From: Nitrospinota bacterium | GTDB lineage: Bacteria; Nitrospinota; Nitrospinia; UBA9942 | DNA: 57,607 bases | Direction: 5' to 3' | NCBI GenBank assembly: GCA_016234205.1 | Contig: JACRGN010000300.1 | Location: 1-57,607 of the forward strand | Part shown: in pieces, positions 7,617-15,167 of the stretch | Layout of the letters: the number at the start of each line of letters is the position of its first letter | Position numbering within the stretch: the stretch's first letter is position 1 | Notes under the pieces: generated by a model | The model's input: only the letters and a program-made list of their open reading frames with translations | Told to the model about the DNA's origin: nothing | The model's database searches: none | Made by a program: the position numbers and the translations under genes

Positions 7617-9179
7617 ATGAGTTATTTTTTTAAAAGATTAGTAATTCTAAAAAAACCGAGATTCCTCGCTCTGCTCGGAATGACAAAACCAGAGTTCCGA
7701 GGCGTAATCTGCGGATTAATCGGTTTTTTGTTCTTTGTTTTATATAACCCCGTTTACGCCGCAGAAATAGATTACTACACCGAAGGGATGAAGCAACTGC
7801 AGATGGAGAATTATGAGGAGGCTGAGCCTCTGCTTTTAAAGGCTCATAAAAAAGAACCTGCCAACCCAAATATCACTTATTATCTTGGAGTTCTTTATAA
7901 TGCGATGGAAAATTTCAATGATTCCTTAAAATTCTTTAAAGAGACTGTTAAAATTAATCCCAACCTGCTTGAAGTGAGATATTACTTGGCGCAGGTATTG
8001 ATGATGACAGGGGATTATGACGGTGCATTGGAACAGTTTGAAGAGGCTGATAAGGTAAAACATCTCAGTATGATTACCTATTACAAGGGGATGATTTACA
8101 ACCAAAAGGGGGATTACAAAAAGGCAATAGAGCTTATAAAGTCTGCAGGAGAAGAAGATAAAAATCTCCAGCCCATTGTCCAGTTTCAGATTGGAATAAT
8201 TAATTATAATAACGGAAATCTCAAAGAGGCAAAGGCATATTTCAGGAGCCTTATCAGCCTGCATCCTAAATCCGATGAGGCGGAATTTGCCCGTCAATAT
8301 ATTACTGCCATTGAACAGATTGAGAGCATGAAAAACTGGAAAATGACCTTTGGTTATTCTTACCAATACGATGATAATGTTGTCTTAAAACCAACTGATA
8401 CCTCAGCGGCAGAAAGCATCACAAACAAGTCGGACTGGGTATCTAATCTGAATTTCGGTTTTGATTATTCAAAGTCATTTATGAAAAATGGAAACATCGG
8501 ACTTGGTTATTCATTCTCACAGAGCCTCCACGCCCTATTTACTAATTATGATATTCAGAGTCATTCTATTAATATTCTGCCTGCATATAATTTTGGCAAT
8601 TTTAATACAACTCTGATGTATAGCTACGGTTATACATATCTCGATAGGTCGGGATATTTAAGGTCTAACACAGTCAGCCCGATTTTCTCATATATCAGCG
8701 GGTCACAAATGGCACAGATAAGTTTAAAATGGCAGGATAAAGATTATATTAAACCATCCGCAGGAGATGAAAACAGGGCAGGTGCAAATTATGATGCCGG
8801 TGCAGCCTACTTCCTATTTTTAAAAGAGGGAAAAGGTTATATCAATGTTAAATACAATTACGACCGTGATTATACAAATGGGAACAACTGGAAATATAAT
8901 GGCCATAAGGGAGCGGTATCCATACTCCTCCCTGTCAGCAATAGAATCAACTTCAGCTTATCAGGAGATGGATACAGACAGATTTATGATAATACTCATT
9001 CCACCTACAGCGTAAAGAGAGATGATACCATTTACAATGCAAACACACTCATCTCAATAAACCTGCTTAAGAATTTAAAAGGGGATATTACATACGCATA
9101 TACAAGGGCATTTTCCAATACTCCTGTTTATGATTATTCAAAAAATTCGGTAAGCGTTGGATTAAATTATGTTTGGTAG
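7617..9179 (+). CDS. TPR-repeat protein with C-terminal outer-membrane beta-barrel
   Basis: About 520 residues. The start at 7617 gives a leader with a hydrophobic stretch ending NPVYAAE, a plausible signal-peptidase site; longer upstream starts would overlap the lipoprotein gene. Residues about 55-225 form tandem TPR units (GNLKEAKAYFRSLISLHP is clear). Residues about 240-520 alternate polar and aromatic residues in beta-hairpin fashion and end in NSVSVGLNYVW, an aromatic C-terminus typical of outer-membrane barrels. The architecture suggests a porin-like partner for the neighbouring lipoprotein and FecR-domain protein. Residues 14-32 (RFLALLGMTK region) are encoded by a dispersed repeat inserted before the hydrophobic core. 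The function is not established. Confidence 0.75.
   Translation: MSYFFKRLVILKKPRFLALLGMTKPEFRGVICGLIGFLFFVLYNPVYAAEIDYYTEGMKQLQMENYEEAEPLLLKAHKKEPANPNITYYLGVLYNAMENFNDSLKFFKETVKINPNLLEVRYYLAQVLMMTGDYDGALEQFEEADKVKHLSMITYYKGMIYNQKGDYKKAIELIKSAGEEDKNLQPIVQFQIGIINYNNGNLKEAKAYFRSLISLHPKSDEAEFARQYITAIEQIESMKNWKMTFGYSYQYDDNVVLKPTDTSAAESITNKSDWVSNLNFGFDYSKSFMKNGNIGLGYSFSQSLHALFTNYDIQSHSINILPAYNFGNFNTTLMYSYGYTYLDRSGYLRSNTVSPIFSYISGSQMAQISLKWQDKDYIKPSAGDENRAGANYDAGAAYFLFLKEGKGYINVKYNYDRDYTNGNNWKYNGHKGAVSILLPVSNRINFSLSGDGYRQIYDNTHSTYSVKRDDTIYNANTLISINLLKNLKGDITYAYTRAFSNTPVYDYSKNSVSVGLNYVW
7656..7712. repeat. GAGATTCCTCGCTCTGCTCGG repeat in the leader of the TPR/barrel gene
   Basis: GAGATTCCTCGCTCTGCTCG followed by GAATGACA and a partial complementary arm (GAGTTCCGAGGCGTAATCT) matches the TTGCTTCGC/GCGAAGCAA repeat type also seen at 20965-21042, 24377-24410 and 47206-47285. 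It is read in frame. Confidence 0.6.
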
Positions 9180-9189
9180 AATATATTTT

Positions 9190-10578
9190 ATGAGAACTAA
9201 TAGGCTTAAATTTATATTATCTCTTATTACAATTTCACTTTTTCTCCCTTTAATTATATATGCAGAGCCTGTCGGAAAAGTATCACTTTTGGAAGGCTCT
9301 GTGGATATCCTGCGAAAAGGAAAGACCACTGCTGAAACGGCAGAAATAACTATGCCTGTCAATATCGGGGATATTATAAGGACAAAAAGCAATTCAAAGG
9401 CAGAGATTAAATTTATTGACGACAGCATGATTAGAATTGCAGAAAAGAGCAGGATAGAAATAAAGGAATATCTCTTTGAAAAGGATGGTGCAAAAAGGAA
9501 GGGAACAATAGGCCTCTTGAGGGGAAAAATTAGGTCTATTGTAAGTAAGGTTGTTTCCCAGCAACATGATTATAATATCGTTACCAAGACTGCTGTAGCT
9601 GGTGTTAGAGCGACTGACTTTTTTGTAATCTCCCAACCCCTCTCTACTCAGGTTATTGTTAAGGAAGGAATTGTTGCAGTCAAGAATATCTCTCCCAAAA
9701 TAGTGGGAGAGGTTCTGGTCAAGATGAATCAGATGACTAATGTTGTTCAGAATACCCCTCCCCCGCCGCCGGTAAACGTTAAGGCTGAAGATATGAAGGG
9801 TTTAACTGAAGCCACGGAGCCAGCGAAAGTTGAAAAAAAGAAAATGGAAGATAAGGAAAAGGCACCGGAAAAGACTGAACCATCTAAACAACCGGGTAAG
9901 AAAGAACCTGAAGGGAAAAAAGAGCCTGAAGGTAAAAAGGAAGGAATGCCTCCTGCTGGGAAAGAAGGCAAGCAGCCGCCAGGAATGGAAGGTAAGCCTC
10001 CTCCAGGTATGGCAGGAATGCCCCCACCGGGAATGGCTGGTATGCCTCCAGGAATGGAGGGTAAGCCTCCTCCGGGTATGGAAGGAATGCCACCACCGGG
10101 AATGGCTGGTATGCCTCCAGGAATGGAGGGTAAGCCTCCTCCGGGTATGGAAGGAATGCCTCCACCTGCTGGAATGGCTGGTATGCCCCCAGGAATGGAG
10201 GGGAAACCGCCTCCAGGCATGGGAGGAATACCGCCACCGGGTATGACAGGCATGCCGGGTATGCCTATGGGAATGCCAGGTATGCCGGGAATGACAGGTA
10301 TGGCTGGTATGCCTATGGGAATGGTGGGAATGCCGGGAATGATGGGGGCTTATCCTATGCCGGGAATGATGGGGGCTTATCCTATGCCGGGAATGATGGG
10401 GGCTTATCCTATGCCGGGAATGATGGGGGCTTATCCTATGCCGGGAATGATGGGGGCTTATCCTATGCCGGGTATAACTGGTCCATATATTGGAACTGTA
10501 CCACCCCCTAATATTCCAATTACAGATATAAATCCAGCCTTATTAAAACCGAAGGTAAAAATCAGAGTAGAATTCTGA
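9190..10578 (+). CDS. Exported FecR-domain protein with Met-Pro-Gly tandem repeats
   Basis: Starting at ATG 9190 gives a typical signal peptide (hydrophobic run ending IIYAEP); an upstream ATG at 9169 would add seven residues and overlap the previous gene. Residues about 22-190 form a FecR-like domain: SLLEGSVDILRKGK, PVNIGDIIRTKSNSKAEIKF and the later AVAGVRATDF are typical. After a Glu/Lys-rich linker comes a long low-complexity region of GMPPGMEGKPP-type units and five perfect PGMMGAYPM units. Such FecR domains in operons with barrel proteins are structural or signalling components of the envelope. The Met-rich tail could bind metal or act as an elastic spacer; both are guesses. Confidence 0.75.
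   Translation: MRTNRLKFILSLITISLFLPLIIYAEPVGKVSLLEGSVDILRKGKTTAETAEITMPVNIGDIIRTKSNSKAEIKFIDDSMIRIAEKSRIEIKEYLFEKDGAKRKGTIGLLRGKIRSIVSKVVSQQHDYNIVTKTAVAGVRATDFFVISQPLSTQVIVKEGIVAVKNISPKIVGEVLVKMNQMTNVVQNTPPPPPVNVKAEDMKGLTEATEPAKVEKKKMEDKEKAPEKTEPSKQPGKKEPEGKKEPEGKKEGMPPAGKEGKQPPGMEGKPPPGMAGMPPPGMAGMPPGMEGKPPPGMEGMPPPGMAGMPPGMEGKPPPGMEGMPPPAGMAGMPPGMEGKPPPGMGGIPPPGMTGMPGMPMGMPGMPGMTGMAGMPMGMVGMPGMMGAYPMPGMMGAYPMPGMMGAYPMPGMMGAYPMPGMMGAYPMPGITGPYIGTVPPPNIPITDINPALLKPKVKIRVEF
9985..10215. repeat. Longer degenerate tandem repeats of about 66 bp in the FecR-domain gene
   Basis: Blocks coding GMAGMPPGMEGKPPPGMEGMPPP recur about three times with few changes (for example from 10030, 10096 and 10165). 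They precede the perfect 27-bp array. Confidence 0.7.
10333..10467. repeat. Five perfect tandem 27-bp repeats (VNTR-like) in the FecR-domain gene
   Basis: Unit boundaries fall at 10333, 10360, 10387, 10414 and 10441. Each unit encodes PGMMGAYPM and all five copies are identical, implying recent expansion or homogenisation. Confidence 0.95.
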
Positions 10579-10582
10579 CCCA

Positions 10583-10705
10583 AGGAGAACAAAACAAAAA
10601 AATTAAGGAGAAATGGGGAAATTAGGGAAAGGGGGGAAATATTTTAAAATAATTTTTTCTTTCTCCTTTTCTCCCTGTTCTCCCTTTCTCCTTATTGTTT
10701 TATTA
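10583..10705. repeat. GGAGAAA/TTTCTCC intergenic hairpin repeat
   Basis: The left arm AATTAAGGAGAAATGGGGAA and right arm TCCCTTTCTCCTTATT bracket an AT-rich centre. It is the best-formed copy of a family also seen at 15043, 17389, 26235, 27482, 38893 and 39624. It is followed by a TCTGTGGCAAAAAGG segment that supplies the AAGG ribosome-binding site of the next gene. Confidence 0.8.
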
Positions 10706-10748
10706 TGATTTTTGGTCTGTGAAAATCTGTGGCAAAAAGGTATTTCCT

Positions 10749-11222
10749 ATGAAAATAGAAGAAGAAATTGGCAGGTTGTTGAGAAACAAGAAACTAACCT
10801 TATCAGTGGCTGAATCCTGCACCGGGGGGTTAATATCCAATCTGATTACAAATGTTGACGGGAGTTCTGATTATTTTGAGAGAGGATATGTGGTATATAG
10901 TAATAGATCAAAAATTGAGTTATTAGATGTTCCCGAAGAAATAATCAAGGGCTATGGTGCGGTCAGCTTTCATTCCGCTATTGCTATGGTTGAGGGGGTA
11001 AAGATAAAAAGCTGTACAGATATAGGACTCTCTATAACAGGAATTGCCGGTCCAGGGGGAGGGACAATTGAAAAACCTGTAGGACTGGTGTATATTGCTG
11101 TGGCAGGTGATAAGAAAACCGATTGGAAGGAATTTAGATTCAAAGGCAGGAGGGAGGAGATTAAACTAAAGTCTGCCAAAGAAGCCCTTAAGTATTTAAG
11201 GGACTATCTATGCAAACTATAA
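10749..11222 (+). CDS. pncC: Nicotinamide-nucleotide amidohydrolase (CinA C-terminal family)
   Basis: CinA-C family enzyme, expected to deamidate nicotinamide mononucleotide in NAD recycling. Visible signatures are SVAESCTGGLISNLIT near the N-terminus, a central segment VVYSNRSKIELLDV, and GIAGPGGGTIEKPVGLVYIAV. The protein of about 157 residues is the stand-alone C-terminal domain without the N-terminal MoCF-like half of CinA. The start chosen is ATG 10749, preceded by AAAAGG; an upstream ATG would read through a repeat. It overlaps thpR by 13 bases and lies just upstream of recA, the same neighbourhood cinA has in many bacteria. Confidence 0.93.
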   Translation: MKIEEEIGRLLRNKKLTLSVAESCTGGLISNLITNVDGSSDYFERGYVVYSNRSKIELLDVPEEIIKGYGAVSFHSAIAMVEGVKIKSCTDIGLSITGIAGPGGGTIEKPVGLVYIAVAGDKKTDWKEFRFKGRREEIKLKSAKEALKYLRDYLCKL

Positions 11223-11776
11223 GGGCATTTATTTCCATAGAACTCCCACAAGAAATAAAAGAAAAAATATCCCTTATACAGGAACAGTTAAGAGTTATTG
11301 AAACTCCAATTAGCTGGGTGCGTCTTGATAGTATTCATCTTACACTAAAATTTCTCGGCAATATCTTGGAGGAACAGATACCAGATATAAAAAAATGTAT
11401 AGATATATCGGTGAACGGAATTTCCCCTTTTAAAGTAAATGTAAAGGGTAGTGGGGTTTTCCCCAATCTGAATTACCCAAGGGTTATATGGCTTGGACTT
11501 GAGGATAGGACAGACAGCCTGTTTAAGCTCCAAAAAGGAATTGACGGATGCCTTGAGAAAATCGGTTTTGAGCCTGAAGAGAGGGGATTTACACCGCACC
11601 TGACACTTGGAAGGGTGAAATCATTAAAAGGGAAAACTCATTTAATCCGAACAATCCATATCTATAAAGATATTGAGGTCGGTGAGATTTATGTGGATAA
11701 GATAAAGCTGATGAGAAGCCAGCTTAATCCCGCAGGTGCAATATATACAGTATTGGAAGAGGTTAAACTTTTTTGA
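11210..11776 (+). CDS. thpR: RNA 2',3'-cyclic phosphodiesterase (2H phosphoesterase)
   Basis: LigT/ThpR-type 2H phosphoesterase; the family hydrolyses 2',3'-cyclic phosphodiester ends of RNA and shows some reverse ligase activity. The two catalytic HxT motifs are visible: IHLTLKFLG near residue 43 and PHLTLGRVK near residue 128. The length of 188 is normal and RAFISIELP is the usual N-terminus. The start overlaps pncC, so the genes are co-translated. It is the middle member of a pncC-thpR-recA group common in bacteria. Confidence 0.95.
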   Translation: MQTIRAFISIELPQEIKEKISLIQEQLRVIETPISWVRLDSIHLTLKFLGNILEEQIPDIKKCIDISVNGISPFKVNVKGSGVFPNLNYPRVIWLGLEDRTDSLFKLQKGIDGCLEKIGFEPEERGFTPHLTLGRVKSLKGKTHLIRTIHIYKDIEVGEIYVDKIKLMRSQLNPAGAIYTVLEEVKLF

Positions 11777-11810
11777 ATCAATTTCAAATTTCAAATTTCA
11801 AATTTTTTAT
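11777..11810. repeat. Short tandem AATTTCA repeat before recA
   Basis: CAATTTCAAATTTCAAATTT is a 7-bp tandem array directly upstream of the recA ribosome-binding site (GGGAGGA). No SOS box of the usual E. coli or Bacillus type was recognised here. Confidence 0.6.
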
Positions 11811-11823
11811 GGGAGGATATTAA

Positions 11824-12879
11824 ATGGCAACTGTAAAAGAAGCGAAGGAGAAGGATGTAAAGGATGAAAAGAGAAAGGCACTTGAATTGGCACTATCTCA
11901 GATTGAGAAGCAGTATGGAAGAGGGTCTATAATGCGGATGGGTGATAGGGAGGTATCCGCCGATATACCTGTTATACCTACAGGCGCTGTATCCCTTGAT
12001 GCTGCACTCGGTGTAGGTGGAATTCCGAGGGGGAGGGTTATAGAAATATTTGGACCGGAATCATCAGGCAAGACTACACTTGCCCTCCATGTTATCTCAG
12101 AATCTCAGAGGCAAAAAGGAGTTGCCGCATTCGTAGATGCAGAACATGCCTTAGACCCCCTTTATGCCGGAAAATTAGGTGTAAATGTTGAAGAATTATT
12201 AATCTCCCAGCCAGATACAGGGGAGCAGGCACTTGAAATCGTAGAGCATCTGGTCAGGAGTAATGCAGTTGATGTGATTGTAATTGACTCAGTAGCAGCC
12301 CTCACCCCAAAAGCGGAGATAGACGGCGAGATGGGGGATGCACAGATGGGGCTTCAGGCAAGGCTTATGTCCCAAGCACTCCGCAAACTGACTGCCGCAA
12401 TAAGCAAGTCAAAGACAAGTGTCATATTCATAAATCAGATAAGACAAAAGATTGGTATTATGTTTGGAAACCCTGAGACTACAACCGGCGGCAATGCCCT
12501 TAAATTCTACGCCTCTCTCAGGCTTGATATAAGAAAGAAGGATTCCATAAAAGAAGGGGCAGATGTCATTGGAACCAGAACAAAGGTCAGGGTTGTGAAA
12601 AATAAAGTCGCACCCCCATTTAAAGAGACTGAGTTTGATATCATCTACGGTGAGGGGATATCAAAGGAGGGGGATTTGCTGGATGTCGGCGAGAAACACA
12701 AACTGATAGAAAAGAGCGGTGCATGGTATTCATACAAAGGAGAAAGGATAGGACAGGGAAGAGAGAATGCAAGAAAGTATTTGAAGGAGAATCATGGTGC
12801 AGCAAAGGAGCTTGAAGGAAAATTAAGAGAGATGCTGGGGATTGGTGAAAAGAAACCTGATTCACCTGCAAAGCAATAA
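11824..12879 (+). CDS. recA: Recombinase RecA
   Basis: DNA-dependent ATPase for strand exchange and SOS co-protease activity. The 351-residue protein has the Walker A GPESSGKT, the aligned MRMGD and IPTGAVSLDAALGVGG segments, the Walker B region VIVIDSVAALTP, and FINQIRQKIGIMFGNPETTTGG with loop 2. The C-terminal domain is standard and ends with a short acidic/proline tail. The start is supported by GGGAGGATATTAA before the ATG. recX follows after a repeat-filled gap of about 120 bases. Confidence 0.99.
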   Translation: MATVKEAKEKDVKDEKRKALELALSQIEKQYGRGSIMRMGDREVSADIPVIPTGAVSLDAALGVGGIPRGRVIEIFGPESSGKTTLALHVISESQRQKGVAAFVDAEHALDPLYAGKLGVNVEELLISQPDTGEQALEIVEHLVRSNAVDVIVIDSVAALTPKAEIDGEMGDAQMGLQARLMSQALRKLTAAISKSKTSVIFINQIRQKIGIMFGNPETTTGGNALKFYASLRLDIRKKDSIKEGADVIGTRTKVRVVKNKVAPPFKETEFDIIYGEGISKEGDLLDVGEKHKLIEKSGAWYSYKGERIGQGRENARKYLKENHGAAKELEGKLREMLGIGEKKPDSPAKQ

Positions 12880-12889
12880 ATTAATACTT

Positions 12890-12984
12890 AGCCACGAATG
12901 ATCACGAATTAACACTAAAAAAAATTTTCCCTTAATAAAGGGGGTTGTTTATTAATTCATAAATATTCGTGTAAATTCGTGGCT
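12890..12984. repeat. Nested hairpin repeat between recA and recX
   Basis: The outer arms GCCACGAATGATCACGAATT and AATTCGTGGC enclose a partial CCCTTAATAAAGGGGG element. The outer arms match the ACACGAATTACACGAAT arms at 20902-20937. Confidence 0.7.
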
Positions 12985-13001
12985 AAATTCAGTCTTTGTG
13001 C

Positions 13002-13526
13002 ATGGATAAAAGTGAGTTTGAAAAAGGGAAACAAATTGCCTATCGCTTTCTTTCTTACAGACCTCGTAGTAAAAAGGAGGTTGAAAAAAAATTAAAAGAG
13101 AAAAAAATCTCTGGAGAAAATATCTCAAATATCATCAGCCTTTTAGAAAAAAATAATTATTTAAACGATAGAGAGTTTACACTCAACTGGATCAAATACA
13201 GGATGGAGAATAAACCCGGTGGTAGAAGGTCTCTGGAATATGAATTAAGGGAAAAGGGGATAGATTCAGAAATAATAAAAGAGTCTCTTGATGAAGTTTA
13301 TACAGGTGAATTTGATGAGTATGATGTGGCAGTCAGATTGGCAGAGAAAAAAATATCTTCTTTGAAAAAGAAACAACCCCCTCAATCCCCCTTAACAAAG
13401 GGGGAATTAGGGGGTTATCTCAAAAGGAGACTCTTCAGTTATCTGCATAGAAAGGGATTTTCATTCAGTCTAATTGAAAAAGTAATGTCTGACTTATTCA
13501 ACGCAGAATCAATCGAATCTATATAA
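13002..13526 (+). CDS. recX: Regulatory protein RecX with an in-frame repeat insertion
   Basis: Modulator of RecA filament growth. The helical three-repeat fold is recognisable by AYRFLSYRPRSKKEVEKKL at the N-terminus and YLNDREFTLNWIKYRMENKPGG in the centre. I use ATG 13002; a TTG two codons earlier is possible. Residues about 125-139 (KQPPQSPLTKGELGG) come from a palindromic CCCCCTTAAC/GGGGGAA repeat (13374-13417), located between the second and third helical repeats; the third repeat (LKRRLFSYLHRKGFSFSLI) continues in frame after it. The location downstream of recA supports the call. Confidence 0.9.
   Translation: MDKSEFEKGKQIAYRFLSYRPRSKKEVEKKLKEKKISGENISNIISLLEKNNYLNDREFTLNWIKYRMENKPGGRRSLEYELREKGIDSEIIKESLDEVYTGEFDEYDVAVRLAEKKISSLKKKQPPQSPLTKGELGGYLKRRLFSYLHRKGFSFSLIEKVMSDLFNAESIESI
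13374..13417. repeat. CCCCCTTAAC..GGGGG palindrome inside recX
   Basis: This copy of the G/C palindrome family encodes QPPQSPLTKGELGG in frame. The pentahaem cytochrome gene at 47958-48005 contains a relative read as QPPQSPFIKGEGQG, nearly the same peptide from the same frame. Confidence 0.85.
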
Positions 13527-13534
13527 CCAATAGC

Positions 13535-14293
13535 ATGGATACCATTCTCCCAATATTTATATGGACAGTCGGAGCAGCAATAGGTAGTTTCTCCAATGTA
13601 TGTGTATATCGTCTCCCAAAAAAATTATCTATCATATCTCCGTCTTCCCAATGTCCCAACTGCGGCAAGGGTATAAGTCCCTTTGACAATATCCCCATAA
13701 TAAGTTTTATTTTACTCCGGGGCAGATGCCGTTACTGCCAGTCTCCTATCTCATGGAGGTATCCGATTGTAGAATTAATCACAGGACTTGTTTTTCTATC
13801 CCTGTATCTTAATTTCCGCATCTCTCCACAGTTCTTTATTTATGCCATGCTATGCACTTCATTAATAATAATTGCCTTTATTGACCTTGAATATAAGATA
13901 ATCCCTGATGTCATAACACTTCCTGGGATAATTATTGGCTTAACAATAAGCCTTACAATGCCAAATATAACATTATTAAATTCTATAAAAGGTCTCCTCC
14001 TTGGCGGAGGGCTTTTTTATGCAATTGCAATATTAAGCCGCGGAGGCATGGGAGGCGGTGACATAAAACTCATCGCTATGGTGGGCTCTTTCCTTGGATG
14101 GAAAAATGTTTTGCTAACAATATTTTTAGGCTCACTCTTCGGTTCAATTGTCGGTATTGTATTAATAATTCTCAAAAAGAAAAACAGGAAGGATATGGTC
14201 CCCTTTGGACCATTTCTGTCTCTCGGTGCCATTGTATCTATATTCTATGGAAGAGAGATAATCTACCTATGGCTCACGATAACATTTGGCTAA
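13535..14293 (+). CDS. pilD: Prepilin leader peptidase / N-methyltransferase (type IV pilin or type II secretion)
   Basis: Inner-membrane aspartyl protease that cleaves and N-methylates type IV prepilins and pseudopilins. The 252-residue product has the N-terminal GSFSNVCVYRLPKKLSI, then the zinc-type CPNC...CRYC cysteine pairs (about 36-72), about seven membrane helices, and the two catalytic-Asp motifs: AFIDLEYKIIPD and GGMGGGDIKL. Presence of the four Cys predicts the methyltransferase function too. No pilin genes lie nearby. TATAAC is seven bases before the ATG and there is no clear ribosome-binding site. Confidence 0.95.
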   Translation: MDTILPIFIWTVGAAIGSFSNVCVYRLPKKLSIISPSSQCPNCGKGISPFDNIPIISFILLRGRCRYCQSPISWRYPIVELITGLVFLSLYLNFRISPQFFIYAMLCTSLIIIAFIDLEYKIIPDVITLPGIIIGLTISLTMPNITLLNSIKGLLLGGGLFYAIAILSRGGMGGGDIKLIAMVGSFLGWKNVLLTIFLGSLFGSIVGIVLIILKKKNRKDMVPFGPFLSLGAIVSIFYGREIIYLWLTITFG

Positions 14294-14320
14294 TGGCTCA
14301 CAAAGGAGAATTATAATTTT

Positions 14321-14610
14321 AGCCACAGAGGACACAGAGGGAAAAACTAAATTTTTTTGACACAGATTTACACTGATTATTGATACCTGTAATATTAATC
14401 TCCTATATCTGTGTATTTTTGTCATTCCGCACTTGATGCGGAATCCAGTATTTTGTATAAGTATCTGGATTCCCATTTTCACGGGAATGACGGACATGGG
14501 ACATTTGTTATACAGGAGTCAATAGTTATGATTTTTTCTGTGCCAATCATAATTTATCTGTGTCTTTCAGTGTCTTTGTTTTTTGTCTTTCTCTGTGTTC
14601 TCTGTGGCAA
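14321..14610. repeat. Composite nested repeat filling the pilD-yjbQ gap
   Basis: The outer arms GCCACAGAGGACACAGAGG and CTCTGTGTTCTCTGTGGC enclose a second pair (GACACAGATTTACACTGATT with ATTTATCTGTGTCTTTCAG), which in turn encloses a different element at 14420-14492. The gap (14294-14624) holds no gene; its right edge supplies the AAGAAGG ribosome-binding site of yjbQ. Confidence 0.8.
14420..14492. repeat. GTCATTCCGCACTTGATGCGGAATCC-type palindrome
   Basis: Arms TGTCATTCCGCACTTGATGC and CACGGGAATGACGGACAT, with inner GCGGAATCCAG / CTGGATTCCC, form an imperfect long hairpin. It is the innermost layer of the composite at 14321-14610. Confidence 0.75.
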
Positions 14611-14624
14611 GAAGGTATTTTTCG

Positions 14625-15041
14625 ATGAAAAGCTATCGTAAAGAACTATGGTTTAATATCCCTACAAGAAGGGGATTTATAAATATTACTCATCAGGTTG
14701 AGGAGGCTTTGAGGGAGAGTGGAATCAAAGAAGGGCTTGTGCTTGTAAACGCCATGCATATAACTGCATCTGTTTTTATAAATGATAACGAGTCAGGTCT
14801 TCATCATGATTTTGATGTCTGGCTTGAGAAACTTGCACCACACGAGCCTGTATCACAGTATCGTCACAATAATGGTGAGGATAATGCAGATGCCCATCTT
14901 AAGCGTCAGGTAATGGGGAGAGAGGTCATTGTAGCCATTACAAATGGAAGGCTTGATTTTGGCCCGTGGGAGCAGATTTTCTATGGTGAGTTTGACGGGA
15001 GGAGGAAGAAAAGGGCTCTGATAAAAATCATCGGAGAATGA
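14625..15041 (+). CDS. yjbQ: YjbQ family protein (UPF0047, secondary thiamine-phosphate synthase type)
   Basis: Small conserved cytoplasmic protein of about 138 residues. Visible family signatures are NAMHITASVFINDNESGLHHD and the later HLKRQVMGREVIVAITNGRLDFGPWEQIFYGEFDG. Some members have been reported with weak thiamine-phosphate synthase activity, but the physiological role is uncertain. The start at 14625 follows AAGAAGG, a motif that belongs to the end of the upstream repeat. Its neighbour is arginase; no thiamine genes are near. Confidence 0.93.
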   Translation: MKSYRKELWFNIPTRRGFINITHQVEEALRESGIKEGLVLVNAMHITASVFINDNESGLHHDFDVWLEKLAPHEPVSQYRHNNGEDNADAHLKRQVMGREVIVAITNGRLDFGPWEQIFYGEFDGRRKKRALIKIIGE

Positions 15042-15042
15042 A

Positions 15043-15164
15043 TAAAAGAAAAAGATTAAGGAGAATGGAGAAAAAGGAGAAAAGGAGAAAAAATCTGACT
15101 TATTATCTCTCCATTTCTCCATCTTCTTCCCCCTTTCTCCTTATATGTTTTTTATAATTTCCTT
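15043..15164. repeat. GGAGAAA/TTTCTCC intergenic repeat ending in TATAATTTCC
   Basis: The left arm AGATTAAGGAGAATGGAGAA and right arm CCCTTTCTCCTTATAT enclose a short centre. The end contains TATAATTTCC directly before the arginase start. Confidence 0.8.
15153..15158 (+). promoter_or_regulatory. TATAAT, possible -10 for arginase
   Basis: TATAAT is followed by exactly 9 nt and the ATG at 15168. There is no Shine-Dalgarno sequence; a -35 match is not seen. Transcription from this motif would begin at or next to the start codon. Confidence 0.45.
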
Positions 15165-15167
15165 TAT

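Noticed and set aside
9747..10253. Antisense open frames across the Met-Pro-Gly repeats of the FecR-domain gene
   Set aside because: Their repetitive Gly/Pro/Ile sequence is the mirror of the coding repeats; no start signals or domains support them.
10333..10467. CRISPR-like regular repeats
   Set aside because: Units are contiguous with no spacers and encode peptide in frame, so this is a coding tandem repeat. No cas genes are in the window.
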